64,000 nucleotides of DNA from NCBI RefSeq assembly GCF_030936135.1, contig NC_082604.1, positions 6,641,001 through 6,705,000 on the forward strand. Reading direction: 5' to 3'. The first letter of the stretch is position 1, and each line of letters starts with the position of its first letter. The notes under the pieces are model-generated. The model worked only from the letters and a program-made list of their open reading frames with translations, had not been told where the DNA came from and did not search any database. Both the position numbers and the translations under genes were made by a program. The DNA is from Gavia stellata. Its lineage: Eukaryota > Chordata > Aves > Gaviiformes > Gaviidae. Shown here in pieces: positions 49,792 through 62,163 of this stretch.

Positions 49792-50883
49792 GTAGTGTGT
49801 TGGTGGCTCAGTAACTTCTCAATACCACAGCTTAGCACTGCCTGCTTTCGGCAGGTTGCTCAAGGAGGGAGTTGTCGCTAGGGTCTCTCAAGGATGGGTA
49901 GTGAGGGGCTCTGGAACACATGCTGTCTCTATACCGCTCCCGCGTTCTTGGACGCATCCCGGAGCAGCCGCGTAGGGAAATGAGCAGCTGCCCTCCTGTC
50001 TTCTGTGGTCCAGTGTGCCGCTCACGAGGTGTTTATGCCTCAGCATATGTTTCCTACACCAGCCCCTTGTGCTGCCTAGGTTAAGCTGCCCTTTGGGCAC
50101 TCCTCCTATTGAATTGCCCCCTTTTATAACATGATGGGAGCGGGAGGTGTCTGCTAATACAAGGTAGTGCAAAAGAAGATAGGCAGTGCTGTACCACAGG
50201 GTCTGGCTTTGCTTTCTCCGGGGGTAACATACCTTGAGTAATGTTTGTCAAAGTGCCTTCATGAACCCAAACATGCCTCCAACCCTGCTGTGGATTAATT
50301 GGCTCCCAGCAGCTGTTTGGCAAGGTTTCGTGTTGGGAGCGCACTCAGCCCACTGCAGGCTTGCCAAAGGTGCCTGTGAAGTCACCGAGTGTGTCAGTAC
50401 CAGGCTGGTGAAGCTCCTGGTGTTCATGAACTCACAATTTGGTTTTTTCCCCAGTTTTATCTCTTGTTATGTGCTTCGTTAGTGTTCATGCCTATGGTGA
50501 AGTAGAAGCTCAGTTCTGGAAATGCTAGTGGTGGGATTCGGATATTGGCTGGCTGAGATGGGAGGTGACGGAAAGCAAAGTAGAGACTTACCCTGCTGCT
50601 GCTGTGATACTGGCTGCGTTAAACTTGACTGTCACATGTGGAATGGCTTGAGTGGCAGTGGCCTCAGGTCACTGTTACATAGCATGCAATGGCTAATAGC
50701 CAGCTCAAGTCTATCCGTTTGATGTTTGAGGTGGTGGGCTTTGAAATGAGATATTTAAACGACCTGAATTTTAAAAATTGCCCCTCTGTTCTCCCTCTCC
50801 CCTCCCATTGCCCGCACACTGATATTTATATATATGCATGCCTGTGCACGCAGCCCTGACTGAGTTGTGTTCCTCTCTCCCAG

Positions 50884-50934
50884 GACCAGCTTCCTGCCCG
50901 GCGGTCAGCGTGCCATTTGGATGCGCCGTACACT
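50884..50934 (+). other. ST6GAL1: 5'UTR part of the first coding exon
   Basis: A clear acceptor (TTCCTCTCTCCCAG, ending 50883) starts the exon 51 bases before the start codon. That shows the mature leader comes mostly from one or more upstream exons. The segment contains an upstream ATG at 50921. Confidence 0.85.
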
Positions 50935-50956
50935 ATGGTTCACATCAATGTGTTGA
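50921..50956 (+). other. Overlapping upstream ORF, 11 codons
   Basis: ATG at 50921 opens an 11-codon frame ending in TGA at 50954-50956, overlapping the ST6GAL1 start codon in another frame. Its start context is weak (T at -3, C at +4), whereas the main ATG has A at -3 and G at +4, so most ribosomes would be expected to scan past it. Confidence 0.6.
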
Positions 50957-51565
50957 AAAAATTCATGTGTGTTCTTGTGGTGATACTGGTAGCTCTGACG
51001 GTTTGCCTGTGGAGAGAGACAAGAAGAAGCTACTACATTCCTTTCAAGACTGAGAGCGATGATTTGCAGGTTCACAGGACTTTGGATAAATGGAACCCAC
51101 TTAAATCACAGGGCCTTTTCCGTGAAGCAGCCAGTGAATTGGGTCAGTTACCCCAAACTTTGTTTAGTAACCACAACAAAGTGAAAGGCAGCACCTTTGG
51201 AACAGCCGAAAAATCCAAGAAAGCAGCAGACTCTGTGAGGGTATGGGATAAGGACAGTTCATCCAGAAATCTCATACCCAGGCTGCAGAAGGTCAGAAAA
51301 AACTACCTGTCCATGAACAAGTACAACGTGACTTACAATGGAAAGAGGAACGCTGCTAAACTCAGCCCAGAGGAGCTCCTCTGCCAGCTACGGGACAGGG
51401 TGAACGTGACCATGATAGAGGGGACGGATGGTCCTTTTGATACCTCTGAATGGCAGCAACACCTACCAGGGAAAAGCCTCAATGAAACAGTGGGCCGCCT
51501 GGGTCGCTGTGCTGTTGTGTCCTCAGCAGGGTCTCTGAAATCATCTCACTTGGGACAAGAGATAG
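50935..51565 (+). CDS. ST6GAL1: ST6GAL1 coding exon 1: tail, anchor, stem and start of sialylmotif L
   Basis: ST6GAL1 transfers sialic acid from CMP-Neu5Ac in alpha-2,6 linkage to terminal galactose of N-glycans (Galbeta1-4GlcNAc) in the trans-Golgi. This exon encodes residues 1-210 plus the first base of codon 211 (phase 1; donor ATAG|GTTGGT). It gives a short cytoplasmic tail with Lys8-Lys9, a type II membrane anchor at about 10-26 and a stem to about 105. A conserved segment with [13 protein letters not shown] and NYLSMNKY follows, then [16 protein letters not shown] (189-204), the start of sialylmotif L. Cys192 corresponds to human Cys184, which is disulfide-bonded to motif S; Cys150 corresponds to human Cys142. 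N-X-T sequons lie at Asn131, Asn157 and Asn183. The start was chosen for its strong Kozak context and match to vertebrate N-termini. The frame is intact. Confidence 0.97.
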
Positions 51566-54500
51566 GTTGGTATCCTTCTATTCACATAAATTAAAATAAC
51601 ATTGTTTTATAACTTATGCTGAATAGAAGTAACCTACTTTCACACTCTTACCAGTAAGTCTCAAAGGTCACAAAGGTGTTTAAAATAAGTTGAAATATTA
51701 TCCTTAAACTTCTTCTAAAGTTAGTGAACATTAGAGCCTAGGAGGAGATGGGAGTAATGATCAGACACTCCCATCCTCTCTGAGTGTGCACACCGCACAG
51801 TGTACGGTGCCTTATGGTGCCCTAGATCACAGTGCCTGTGAGCCTTAGACCTTGGGCAGACCAAATCGGGCAAGCCCCAAGGGAGCAGAAGGGGTTGGCT
51901 TGAGCTGAGAGGACATGACTTACGTGCAGGTAGTTCTATTCCAGCTAGTCCTTCCAATTTTCGTGATCATGTTGGCATCACCAGAGGGTAGCACTAACAC
52001 TGGATACCAGGGAGAGGTCTTGGTTCCTCAAGCGTTTGTTTCTTGAGAGGACTTGCGATGGGTTGAGTAATGCCAATGTCCTCATTCCACAGTCAATGGT
52101 CAGAACTTTTTCATTCAGAAAGACTTCTTCAGAGAAGAAGTAAAAGAAAACACTAAAGGGAAAAAAAACCCACTGGACACAGCCCTGAGCAATCTGCTCT
52201 AGCTGACCCAGCATTGAGCAGAGGGGCTGGACACAGACAGTCTTCAGAGGTCCCTTCAGACCTCAGTGATGCTGTAATTCTTGCTCGTGGCTTTCCAAAA
52301 GTGGCACTGCTTCATTTTGAACCATAAGGCAGTGGCTGAGTTTGACTGGCCCAGAAGACCGTGGAAAAACTTCACAGGGCATTGTTTTATCTATTCTTTA
52401 GACAAAGTTTGATGGTGCTTTGGAGTCTTATCTGACCATATTTATCTGAGGTCAATGCATTAATTAATAAATCCTGAAACATGGGTCTTGTACTGTGGAT
52501 TACAAAGCAGCATGTTTTGATACCAAAGCATTTTGTGTCTTTAAGAAAGCAGTATGCAGGGGAAACCAGCTCTCCTGCTGTCAACTCAGGATTTTGTGCC
52601 TGGCAGAAAATTCTCCTGTGCTTGCAGTTCCCTCAGCTTTCTTCATTAATTTTTGTTCGAGGCTCAGTTAAGATTCACACTTTGCTGAACCGCAGCTTTG
52701 CTGCAGAAGTTTTAAAGCCTATGGGTGTTCTCTCCGGTCGAAATTGTTTGCAGACTTCGGTGTGTCCATAAGTTGTCTGTTGGATCAGGTCCCTTTGAGT
52801 TGCGCTAAGCTGTAGGTAGCCTTCATCCCCTGAAACAAGTAGATAGCCCTTTAATACTTTATTCGTGAACAACCTGGGCAAAGCCTTCGGAAGTCCCCAG
52901 ATACTCGTGGGGAGGTCAGGGTTTTCTTCTGGTAGTTGCTCAAATGTTCGCCGCCAAACTCGTGTGTGCTCCACAGGGCAGGTGGGCAGGCTCTAGAATG
53001 AAATTGAACGGTCTGAAGTGCGTTAAAATGCTAAGAAAGATGTGATGAAAAAGGTTGCGGTGGTGGTATTAACCAGAATAGCATTGCCTCCTGGTAAAAA
53101 TTACAGGTGGGAGTTGGTTGATATAATTGTTTCCACCTCTTACAAGTGTTTCAGGCCAGGTAGGTCAAGACTTGGGAAGCCAATTCTGACTTTCTCTTTG
53201 ACTGTCTGTCTTGGCTTGTTTAGGTGCCTCCTGAAGTTCAGTAGCTAAAGGTTTCCACAGAAGTGATCTTCTGTTGAACACTTTCCTCTGACACAGCTGG
53301 CTTGTGCCCAAGGGTGTCTTTGTTAGACTCCAGCATGCTGCTAAAACTGCTCGCTCCTCTGTAAGGAGACCCTCTCAAGAGCTGAGGATGTTGTTTACGG
53401 CATGTTGTAATGCAGTCCGTGCAAGCACTGGGTTTGGTATCGGAGCAACCAAGAAGTGCAATGGGCTGTGCTCCGTCTGCGGCACAGCTGAGAGGATGTC
53501 AGACGTGGAAAGCCATTTCATTGTTCCTACGGCTGGTCTCTGAGCCTGTCCCCAAAACTGAAGCACCAGTTTGTTCCAGATCACAAGGGATGGATGCTGG
53601 AAAGGTCACTGTGTAATGTGCCCGAGGCAAATGCCATTAACCCCTGCTGGTGTCCCTGGCTTGTGTTTCTTGCGGCCGAGACACAGACTTTAACTTTTCT
53701 GCTCAAGCAGTCTTTCTGCTAGTGATTCTGTAGAGTTTTGGGCACTTGCAGCCTTGAGCTGGGCAGGGTGAGTATCAAAGGATTTGGGAGTACTCGGTGA
53801 ATTTATGTATGGTTTTTTTCCCAGTTTTGACCTGACGTATTTCCATGTTTTGTTGGAGGAAGGTGCCAAAAAGGTACTACATCTGACAGGCTTAAAATGA
53901 AGCATTTGCGTAGATGAGCACAGCGGATTGCTGAATTATTATTCCTTAAATGGCCAGGAAATATTTGTTCTGTGTAATCGCATTAAGATATCAAATGAGC
54001 AATTAGTCAATGTAAGGGAGGCTGGCGGAGCAGAACAGGGAGAAGCTTGTAAACAAGCAGCTCGTGTCTTACTGGGCTCTTGGTGTTATTGGAGGTTATG
54101 AATTGCCAGTGAAAAGTCTGAGATGGGAAATACTGAGTGCAGCTGAAGCACCTGGAGATAGAGTGCTGCAGAGCCCCAGCTACTCTGCCTGTGCAGTCAT
54201 TAAACACCCTTTTTAAACGCAAATTTAGGGTGTAATAACACTTGGTGTCTGGCTGAAGTTACATGGGGAAATTATAACCCTGTACTCCATTGGTGCAAGG
54301 TAGGATGTGGAGTTAAGGGTCTGTAGTGGTAACTACAGAGCTGCTTCTCAGCGTGGACACATTGTGGTTTTTTTTTTTTTTTGGAAGAACCACCTTTCTG
54401 GGTTTTGTGTGTTGCTTTGGAAGGGTTCTAAACAAGATCCACTTGGCTATGAGAATAAACTAGCTGAGAAACTAGTCTTCGCTGCCAGTGATTACCGATC

Positions 54501-55469
54501 CTCAGCATTGCTTGTGAGAACTCCCCTGTTTTCAAGAAAACGATCTTGAGAAGACCTGGTTCTGGCCCAGGCGAGCCCTTCTGCCCTGGCTGGGGACTCG
54601 GCACTTCCCCGCAGACCCAGCCGCAGCTGGTGTGAGCTGCGGTCGCGTGGCCTCGGCGCAAAGGCAGGGAAGCTGGTCTTGCTCCTGCAGCTGAACACCT
54701 CGATCACATAAAAGGTTTCCTGTCCAAATCTAGCCAGTAGGTACGGAGAAGCCGGGGTGCCAGGGTGATGGGCACGTACGCCCTCCATGCCGCAGGAGCA
54801 GCCTGGCTCCGTGGCGTTGCGGCAGCCTGGCCGGCTCTGCCGAGGCAGAGAAGGGTGCTGGAGGAATGCTGTGCTATCTTAAGAGATGAGGCCAGCAGAG
54901 GAAAATGCCGTGAATCCCAAGGCATGTAACAAGCCGTGCCTGTTAAATGCACAGCAGTGGTTTTATTTCTGTAACGTGGGAGGTATGCTGGCAGGCTGAA
55001 GCCAGCTTCGTTGTCCACTGTGGTTATTATACATGTTTCTCAGGCTGGTCAACCTCCAGGCTGCAAGAGAGGACGCTGGCCTGCTGTTATTTCCTAGTTG
55101 CTTAGTTTGCAGCCAGCCACATGGTAAATTAATTGCGTATCAGTCTGTCTCCCGGTCAAGTGTTCAGAAGGAAGAAGAGGGAGAGGAGGGAGATGCCACG
55201 CTCCTCTGCAGACCAAATGCTAGGGCTGCTCTCTCAGCCTGCCAGTGGATTGTAGTTTTAAATAGTAGAATTTTAAAAATGTATTGATGATGAAGTTAGA
55301 CTAACAACTTCTTCCACAGAATCTGGCTTGATACTTCTAGTTCTTACGTGGAAAGCCAGGGACTAGCCAGATTATATTAGAAATACAGGTGAATAACCTA
55401 TTACACGTCTCTTGTATCACTCAAAAAACAGTTGTTAGCTCACGGGTTTTCACTCTGTTTTGCTTTCAG
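51566..55469 (+). other. ST6GAL1: ST6GAL1 intron after coding exon 1
   Basis: GT...AG intron of 3904 bases, phase 1. It contains one CR1 3' fragment (52165-52280), a T-run at about 54367-54382 and a moderately CpG-rich patch at about 54570-54850. No other exon was supported. Confidence 0.93.
52165..52280 (+). mobile_element. Older CR1 3' fragment
   Basis: The segment follows the CR1 3' consensus plan: GAGCAATCTGCTCTAGCTGA, then CAGAGGTCCCTTCAGACCTCAG, then TGATGCTGTAATTC where the octamer repeats would be. It is more diverged than the copies at 40881 and 43527. The left boundary is approximate. Confidence 0.8.
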
Positions 55470-55567
55470 ATAGCCATGATGCCGTCTTGCGATTCAATGG
55501 GGCTCCTGTCAAGGGCTTTCAAGAAGATGTGGGGCAAAAGACAACAATTCGTCTTGTGAACTCCCAG
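55470..55567 (+). CDS. ST6GAL1: ST6GAL1 coding exon 2: core of sialylmotif L
   Basis: This exon is 98 nt, with acceptor TGCTTTCAG and donor CCAG|GTAGGT. It completes codon 211 and encodes residues to 243, leaving phase 0. It carries [11 protein letters not shown] (213-223) and TTIRLVNSQ (235-243), the donor-nucleotide binding part of sialylmotif L. Asn220 and Asn241 correspond to human Asn212 and Asn233, which contact CMP; Gln243 corresponds to human Gln235 near the acceptor galactose. All three are kept, so the fold looks functional. The joined codon at the exon boundary gives Asp211, as in mammals. Confidence 0.97.
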
Positions 55568-55849
55568 GTAGGTCTGACCAATGTGTGCCAAATGGGCCAA
55601 GCGTGGCAGAGCTGTGTACCTCCCCTGTGCTGCCTGGGAGCTGAGCGGCAGCCTGAAATAACACCCACGGGGCTTCTGGGTTCATCTGCTGCTGGGAGGT
55701 CTTTAAAATGAAGTTGGGGAGAATAGGGCTTTCCATCCGATTTCTCCTGTCCCTAGCAGATAGCCGTAGGATGGGAACGCCCGCCCTTGTAACGAGGGGC
55801 AGTTGGTAAATCTGAGGTTACTGCGGTTAAATAGCATGTGCTAGCGAAC

Positions 55850-55860
55850 CTGCAGTAGCC
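55850..55860 (+). repeat. 11-mer CTGCAGTAGCC, copy 4 of 5
   Basis: Exact copy of the string at 8350-8360, here followed by TGCTTGCC. Confidence 0.5.
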
Positions 55861-58800
55861 TGCTTGCCATTTACAGCAGGCACAAGCTAATTTTGATTTT
55901 TGGCTTGGCTCGAAGCCTCTTTGTTAGTACAGGAAGGCCAGCTGCACGCTTGCTGCTGCGCTTTGGGAGCGTGAGGCAGGAACGGCACGGCAGCTCAGCT
56001 AACGCTGCTCAGCAAACTGAGGTGTGCCAAGAGACGAGTTGTGCCGGCCCCAGAGATGGGTGTGAAGAATGAAGGAAATTTATTTGGCATTTAATAAAAG
56101 AAGAATACTTCTTTTCTGCCCAGTGATGCCACAGACTCTGTAGATAACACATTAACCAGGGCTGTTAAATGGCTGAAGACAGTTGGCAAAGGACCCACCT
56201 TTAAGGCTGTAGCCTGCGCACAGCCAGGAGAGTGTATGGACTCTGGTGGGTGAGTCGGAGGGCCCGGACCTCGTTGCAGAGCGCGGCAGAAAGTACCTTT
56301 AATGCAAGGCATTGCTTACCGAGTTAAATTTTCCCTGACTCTTCGAGAGCTCTTTCTAGGTATGAGGCTGTCCCTCTGCTAATTTTCTTTGGACTTCAGT
56401 AGGCTTTGAAGCAGACCCTCAGCGGTTAGGACCATGTCTAGCAATAGGTTAGCAGGGTTAGTATGCCACCCCTTCAGGGGCAGAGTGAGGCCCGCAACAG
56501 AGACCGTCGCTGCGCCAGGTACATCTCCGAGAGTGTTTGCACCCTACTTCCATACAGCTGTTACCCTTCATGTTTTGCCCATTTCGGGGGGAGAAATTTT
56601 CAAGTGTAGACATGCAGAGAGAAGAGGAAATCACGGTAGTGTGTGCTGGTGAGGGAATGGAGCGGGACAGTAAAACACCGAATAGGCCAAGGTCGTCGGA
56701 TGAACGACCCGGTGCGGCATCGCAGCGCAGCGTGCGAGCACCTCCTCACCCAGGAAGAGGGGGAGGAGGCTGACGGCACGTGAAGACTGAGGGGGTGAGT
56801 GGGGGAGAGAAGGGGGACTGAAGCATAGCTCTTGTACTCCAGAACCGAAAAGGCAGTTTTCTTTCCTCACCCCAAAGCTGAGATTTATAGGCCTGGAGTT
56901 TTCTCATCCCCTCCTGTGTGAGGGTCCGGGGTGCTGCCGGCTAACAAGGCTTGAAGTTTCTCAAAGCAGCAGCAGGAGCTTGGCCATCCTCTTCAAAGGC
57001 AAGACATGGAGCTGGCTTGCAACCAGTTTCCCTGGTTCATTTTGTGTGTCTTTTGAAGTGTGCTCTTGCTTCTTGCATGAAAGCTGTTGCTACATCTTTC
57101 TGCTCTCGGGTCTCGCCTTCTCCCCTTGCTACCGTGCTCTGTTCTGCTGCTTGCTGCATCTCGAGTCCCCCGCGTTAAACCACCACTTGGATGTGGGACA
57201 GTTTGTCCCTTCTGAACCAATCTGCTTTTAGCAGACATATCTGGCTGCTGACATCCTTCCTCCTCTGCCCTGTTTGAACTCTCCACGGTTTTTATCTTTC
57301 CCTTCTGTATGTATTTTTATGGTGTCAGATAGATGTTATCACTTAAGAAAACTTTCTCTGGAGGATGTGCTCATTGCCAAACGTACTGTGATGTGAAGTC
57401 ATGTACCAGCAAAACCATGTACATGACCTGTGTGACACCAGGGTTATTTGCACAGGGAGGAGGGTAACAGTGTGATTGTACAGCTGTAATACAGCAGTAA
57501 TAACTCTCTGTGTGGAAGCTCTTATTTTGGACTAAATGTAGTTACAGCCATGTTGTTACAGTGCTTCTGTTCTCCATGCAGATCAGCCTGCAGCCGTGGG
57601 TGACGCTTTTCATCTGCCACCATCCCCTCTGAATGGAGACACCAGCTTAGGGAACATCAATTACAGGCAGAGCAAAGTCGTTGCAGTTTTTGAGGCTAAA
57701 GTAACTCAAAATGCAGCGTTGATCTAGCTGCTAAACAGGGCAAAAGATGCTCCTCATGTGAATAGTGCAGGAGTCTCTCTCCTGGAGTTTCTAAACTGAA
57801 CAGGTCTAATTACATTCCCTGCTATCTTCAGGGATAACTGGATTGGGAGCCTGGTTTTCTTCTGTGTTTTCATTTGCACATCTAATGGTTCGGTGCTGTT
57901 CTAGTCGTGATGACATCATTTTAACCTTGATAGTGGGGTTGCCTGATTGCATTTTGTTTTCAGCTGCTTGCAGACATCAGGTACTGGCTGGATAAGCTGT
58001 AATTTGTTCTTGTTCTGGGTTTGGCTTTTCTTATGTTGTAAGTGGTCCCTGGGAACAGGGACGGGATTGTGGCTTGGCTGCTCTTATTTTGACTCTTGAT
58101 CAATCCTCAGTCTATTCCCAAAGTGAAGGAAATGGGATCTCCTGAATCTAATCTGTCAGAACTAGTCTGTATTGAGTAGTCGCCCTTTGGCATGTGTGGC
58201 CAGTGGCCCTAAGTTGCTCAATAACTATTTGAAGATATTTTTCTGTGATTTGCTGACCAGTCTCTAGCACATATCTAGGGGTGGATGGTTTTAACAGTAG
58301 AGTGAGGTATCTTGTACATCTGTGTGCACAGGGAAAGATTAATAGATTGATACTGGCAAGGGGGGAGAAATTTGGGATCCTCAGATTTGAGGATAGGCTT
58401 GTAGGGCTACAGGCTTGGTAGTTGTTCTAAAGAAAGATATTCTTTAACATTGCCTTGCCTGTTTTCTTAGATCTTCACTGGTTCATCAGTACTGCTTCCT
58501 TTAATGGCATGTTTTCCTGCGGTCTTATGCAAGGCATCGATTTGCCCTGGGAAGGCGGTCACATCTTGCAAAAATAAGGGCTGAAAAGTGTGCGGGGGAA
58601 GTGCCAATGTCATTCTGTAGGATACAACTCCTTTCTGCAGAGCTGACCGAGGACCAGAGTACCTCGTTCCTCCCAGCCCTGGCTTACAGTTCTTCTTGGC
58701 TGGCTTCTCGCTGTCATGGAGAGCACTCTCTGCTTTGGCTGTGTTTTGCTGTTTTGCTGTTATTGGCACTAATGAGTCTGCAGGGAGGAAGAGAAAGGAG

Positions 58801-58870
58801 ATAGCTCACCAGTGGAATGGAGTAAGATTGTGATGGGAAAGGGGAGCGTGTTTAGGTTACAGCACATTGA

Positions 58871-58881
58871 CTGCAGTAGCC
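58871..58881 (+). repeat. 11-mer CTGCAGTAGCC, copy 5 of 5
   Basis: Exact copy of the string at 8350-8360, here followed by GGAGAGGAGG. Confidence 0.5.
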
Positions 58882-60799
58882 GGAGAGGAGGAGCTCATCT
58901 TGGTATGGTCAATAAATGTACCGGGAGGGTCGGGGCTCTGTTAGCACAATACTTGCTGAACAGTGAATTGGCTAAAGAATAACTTAACTAGGAAATTGAT
59001 AGATCAGTTAACTAATTACGATCAAAAAGCTGGGCAGGACACATAAGTCATGTAGCAATTAAAATGAATTTAACTACTTGGAAAGAATCAGTCGCTATTA
59101 AACAGAACAAATAGGCACTAAAGGTATCTGGGGAGCCAGACTCCTCCAGCAAACGGGTGAAGTGACCGATAGATAACTGTAGTGCCAAGGGCCAGCTCTG
59201 TGGTGTGGGGAAGGAAAGAGCAAACACCCTGTGGCTGTGGGGGTGCCCCCCCCTCATTTCTTACCCCTTTGTGCCTGTCACAGCTCTCTAGGGATCTGTG
59301 TGCTCCACCAGCTCGCATGGCTTTGCTGGCTGACCTTTGCTTTCCCTGATGCTCAATCTCTCGCATCCTCCTCTCACGTGTTTCACATCAGAAGAGTTCC
59401 GGAAAGATTTCTAGCCTTTAAACAGAAACAAGGCAATGAAAATAAAGCACCCATGTTCCTTGCCCTATTCCTGTCCCGTTGCGATGCTCCATCCCACTTG
59501 TACCTGGCTAAGGGGTTGGCTGGTGCCAGCGGCCGTGCCCTCTGCCTCTGGCGTCCACGGACCGGAGGCAGAGGTTCACACCCGCAGCGTGGCACGCTCC
59601 AGCTAACAAGTGGCCTAGATATTTTAGCTACTGTAAGGAAATGAAAGTAGGCAGTACACGTGGTCAAGGCCAAAGCCTAATCCCGCAGAGTTAAGAACAG
59701 ATGCGAGGAAACCCTTTTCCCTTTTGGAATAATTAGCATCTGGGCTGGCCAGAGCGTCCGTGTGCTCTGGTTATGGGGACGGCCAGGAAGGCAGCCTGCT
59801 GCTGGGGGCAGCCAGGATACTCCAGGATAAATTGGCTAGCTCTTAATTAGATCTGTGGAGAAAATTGGGACAAACGGGAGCTGATTTTTACGATACGATG
59901 CTGCTTTTCTTCAGCAGATGTTTCCAAGCTGTGCCTGTACGGGTTATGCCTTTGGGTGGGGAGGACGGGAGATCAGCCCCTGTCTCGTTTGATTCTGACT
60001 GTTAGCTTTTTGCAAACCCTCGGGTGTCACGGTGTGACGGTTGTGTCCAGACTGTAGAGTGCAACTTCTCTGTTTGACCCTCCTGGTTTTGCTCATTCGG
60101 GAGAGCCTCTGGTGGAGCAGTCTCTCTCCACTGATGCCGCCTCCAGCCCGTGTGCTTTGCTGCTGTGGCACTTGCTTTCTCGTTGCTGCTCTCACAAGAC
60201 TCAAACCTCCCTCGCCCGAGTTGCATCACCCCGCTCTGGAGAGGCAAGGTGGGGCTCCGTGCGAGGGTCAGCTGGGGTGCCATGGTCTCCTGTCTCTCGC
60301 ACCGGTGCTCTCACCTGAGTTTGTGCTGCTCGGGAGAATCCACCCACGTGCAGACTTTTTTTGGTTCAAATGAAGGCTCTTGATAAAGCCAACAGGGTGT
60401 TTGCGTGAGGCTCTTCCTGGACTGTCCTGGCGACTGGTGGCAGCAACTGATGTTCCCACCTGCTTCTGGGAATTGTAGCGATGGTATCCACCATACAGGC
60501 TGGGTCACTCTGCGGGTCCTGTCCTTATTTTGTTATTGAAGATGGATAGAGAAAACCTTGTAAAGCATCATGGCAGTTTTGCTTGTGACTCTCCGCTAAG
60601 TCCTGTGCGGCTAGGTAGGACTGGAGTGGGTGTTGGAAGGGCGTCCCTGGGGGTCCTGTCCTTGCCTGCATGCAGTGGGGCACGCTCAGTAACCGGCAGT
60701 GGGGTGGCTGTGGCTGTATTCAGGTATGTTTTACTGCTTGGCTGCCTGCTAATTCTGACAGCATACTGTGTATTATTGTGTTTTTTGTTGTTATTCAAG

Positions 60800-60901
60800 C
60801 TTGTAACTGTTGAGGAGCAGCAGTTCCTGACGGAATCGCTATATAACACTGGAATCTTAATTGTCTGGGATCCAGCACCATATCATGCAGAAATCCATGA
60901 G
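60800..60901 (+). CDS. ST6GAL1: ST6GAL1 coding exon 3: region between sialylmotifs L and S
   Basis: This exon is 102 nt (34 codons, phase 0 on both sides). Its acceptor is TTGTTATTCAAG (an AAG rather than the commoner CAG) and its donor is GAG|GTAAGG. It encodes residues 244-277, with [17 protein letters not shown] (252-268) as the best-conserved part of this region in vertebrate ST6GAL1. The N-terminal half (VEEQQ) and the end (AEIHE) differ from mammals, which is ordinary for this stretch. Confidence 0.96.
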
Positions 60902-62163
60902 GTAAGGCTGAGTTTTCTGTAAATAAAATCAGATCCATGTGCTTTGAAGTGCATCTGTTAACCCGCTTCCTTCTAATGTGGGCAATCACTCATTTTAAGG
61001 CCATTCTTTTTACCTCTTCGTTATCATGGATATATCTGTATGTACTTCTGAGAGTATCCCATGCATGGGTGCTCCTAGGGAAACACTTGCCTCTTCCTGA
61101 TCCCTGGGAAGGGCCTCAGGCCAAGTGTAATGGGTCACCACGTTTACTTTCCCATGGGCTGATGCCGCAGGGAGGAGGTCACTACTGGCTGCAGCAGTGG
61201 TTATCTTGTCAGAGGGTGATCTCTTTGTGACAGTTGCTGTAAGATTTGCTAATGGTTGATGCTTGGATATTTCAAGCACCAGTCAGACATGAGATATACT
61301 TGATGCATTGGGAAACCCTCTGCAGATCTTGGCAAGTGTCTCCCCTCTGTGTCAGCTAGACTTTCACTTGTGGGTGTTGCAATCCCTCTAGCATTCACTT
61401 TTCATTTTGAGCACAGAAGGGAGTTATTTGATAAGTGATGAGCTTTGGAGGCTCAGGGCGAAAGCAGGTAGGAGTGAGTAGTCCATTCTTTACTTTTATT
61501 TTAAGCTCTGTCTGTAACTGAGAGGTCTTGCGTTCCTTTCTCTGGACTGCATCTCCTATTTTCTCACTGTTTATTCTTGTGCCTACTCCCACACCTCCAA
61601 GAGACATGAGGGTGTATGTACAGCATGTTTCAAAGGCAGTAAAACCAGGATGGAGTATTTTTAGCATAGGGAAAAAAAGATCTCAAAATGACTTTAAGAA
61701 AACATAAACCCTTCCTCAGTATTTTTACTGAAAGGGGAAGTTTTAGGATGCAAATCAGTTCAGCCTGGTTTAGGAGCTGGGGACACTTGCCGGCAGAATA
61801 AGATGCTTTGTATTTCAGCGTGGAGAGGGGTCTCGGGGTCTATGACATTTAAGGCAGAGTTCTCAACATCATCTGCTATTGGGGGTTGCAGAATGAAATT
61901 ATACAAGATGGCTGATCTCATTTAATGGTCCTTCACTGCCAAAGAGAGGAGATTCAGGTTTTTTCCTGCTCTGTTCACTGAGCCAAGTCATCACAGTGAC
62001 TCGAGGGGCAGATGAGGTGGGGGGGACAGAGGGTGAGTGTGTGTAGGTATAGCAGCACCTTTTCGCCCTGGCAGCAGCAGGTTCGCTCATCCTCATTTCC
62101 CATTGTTTATGGGAAAGAGTGGGCTAGAAATAAAGAGTCTGACTTCTCGTTTCTGTTTTGCAG
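60902..62163 (+). other. ST6GAL1: ST6GAL1 intron after coding exon 3
   Basis: GT...AG intron of 1262 bases, phase 0, ending TTCTGTTTTGCAG. No repeat or extra exon was noticed. Confidence 0.93.

Larger units (their letters stand above)
55568..60799 (+). other. ST6GAL1: ST6GAL1 intron after coding exon 2
   Basis: GT...AG intron of 5232 bases, phase 0. It includes two copies of the 11-mer CTGCAGTAGCC (55850, 58871). I recognised no repeat with certainty and no further coding exon. The stretch 58330-58450 resembles a decayed repeat but could not be assigned. Confidence 0.92.

Noticed and set aside
58330..58450. Possible old repeat fragment
   Set aside because: General resemblance only. No CR1 landmark strings were found.
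58985..59030. HNF1-like GTTAACTAATTAC
   Set aside because: It matches only 9 of 12 defined bases, in AT-rich intronic sequence.
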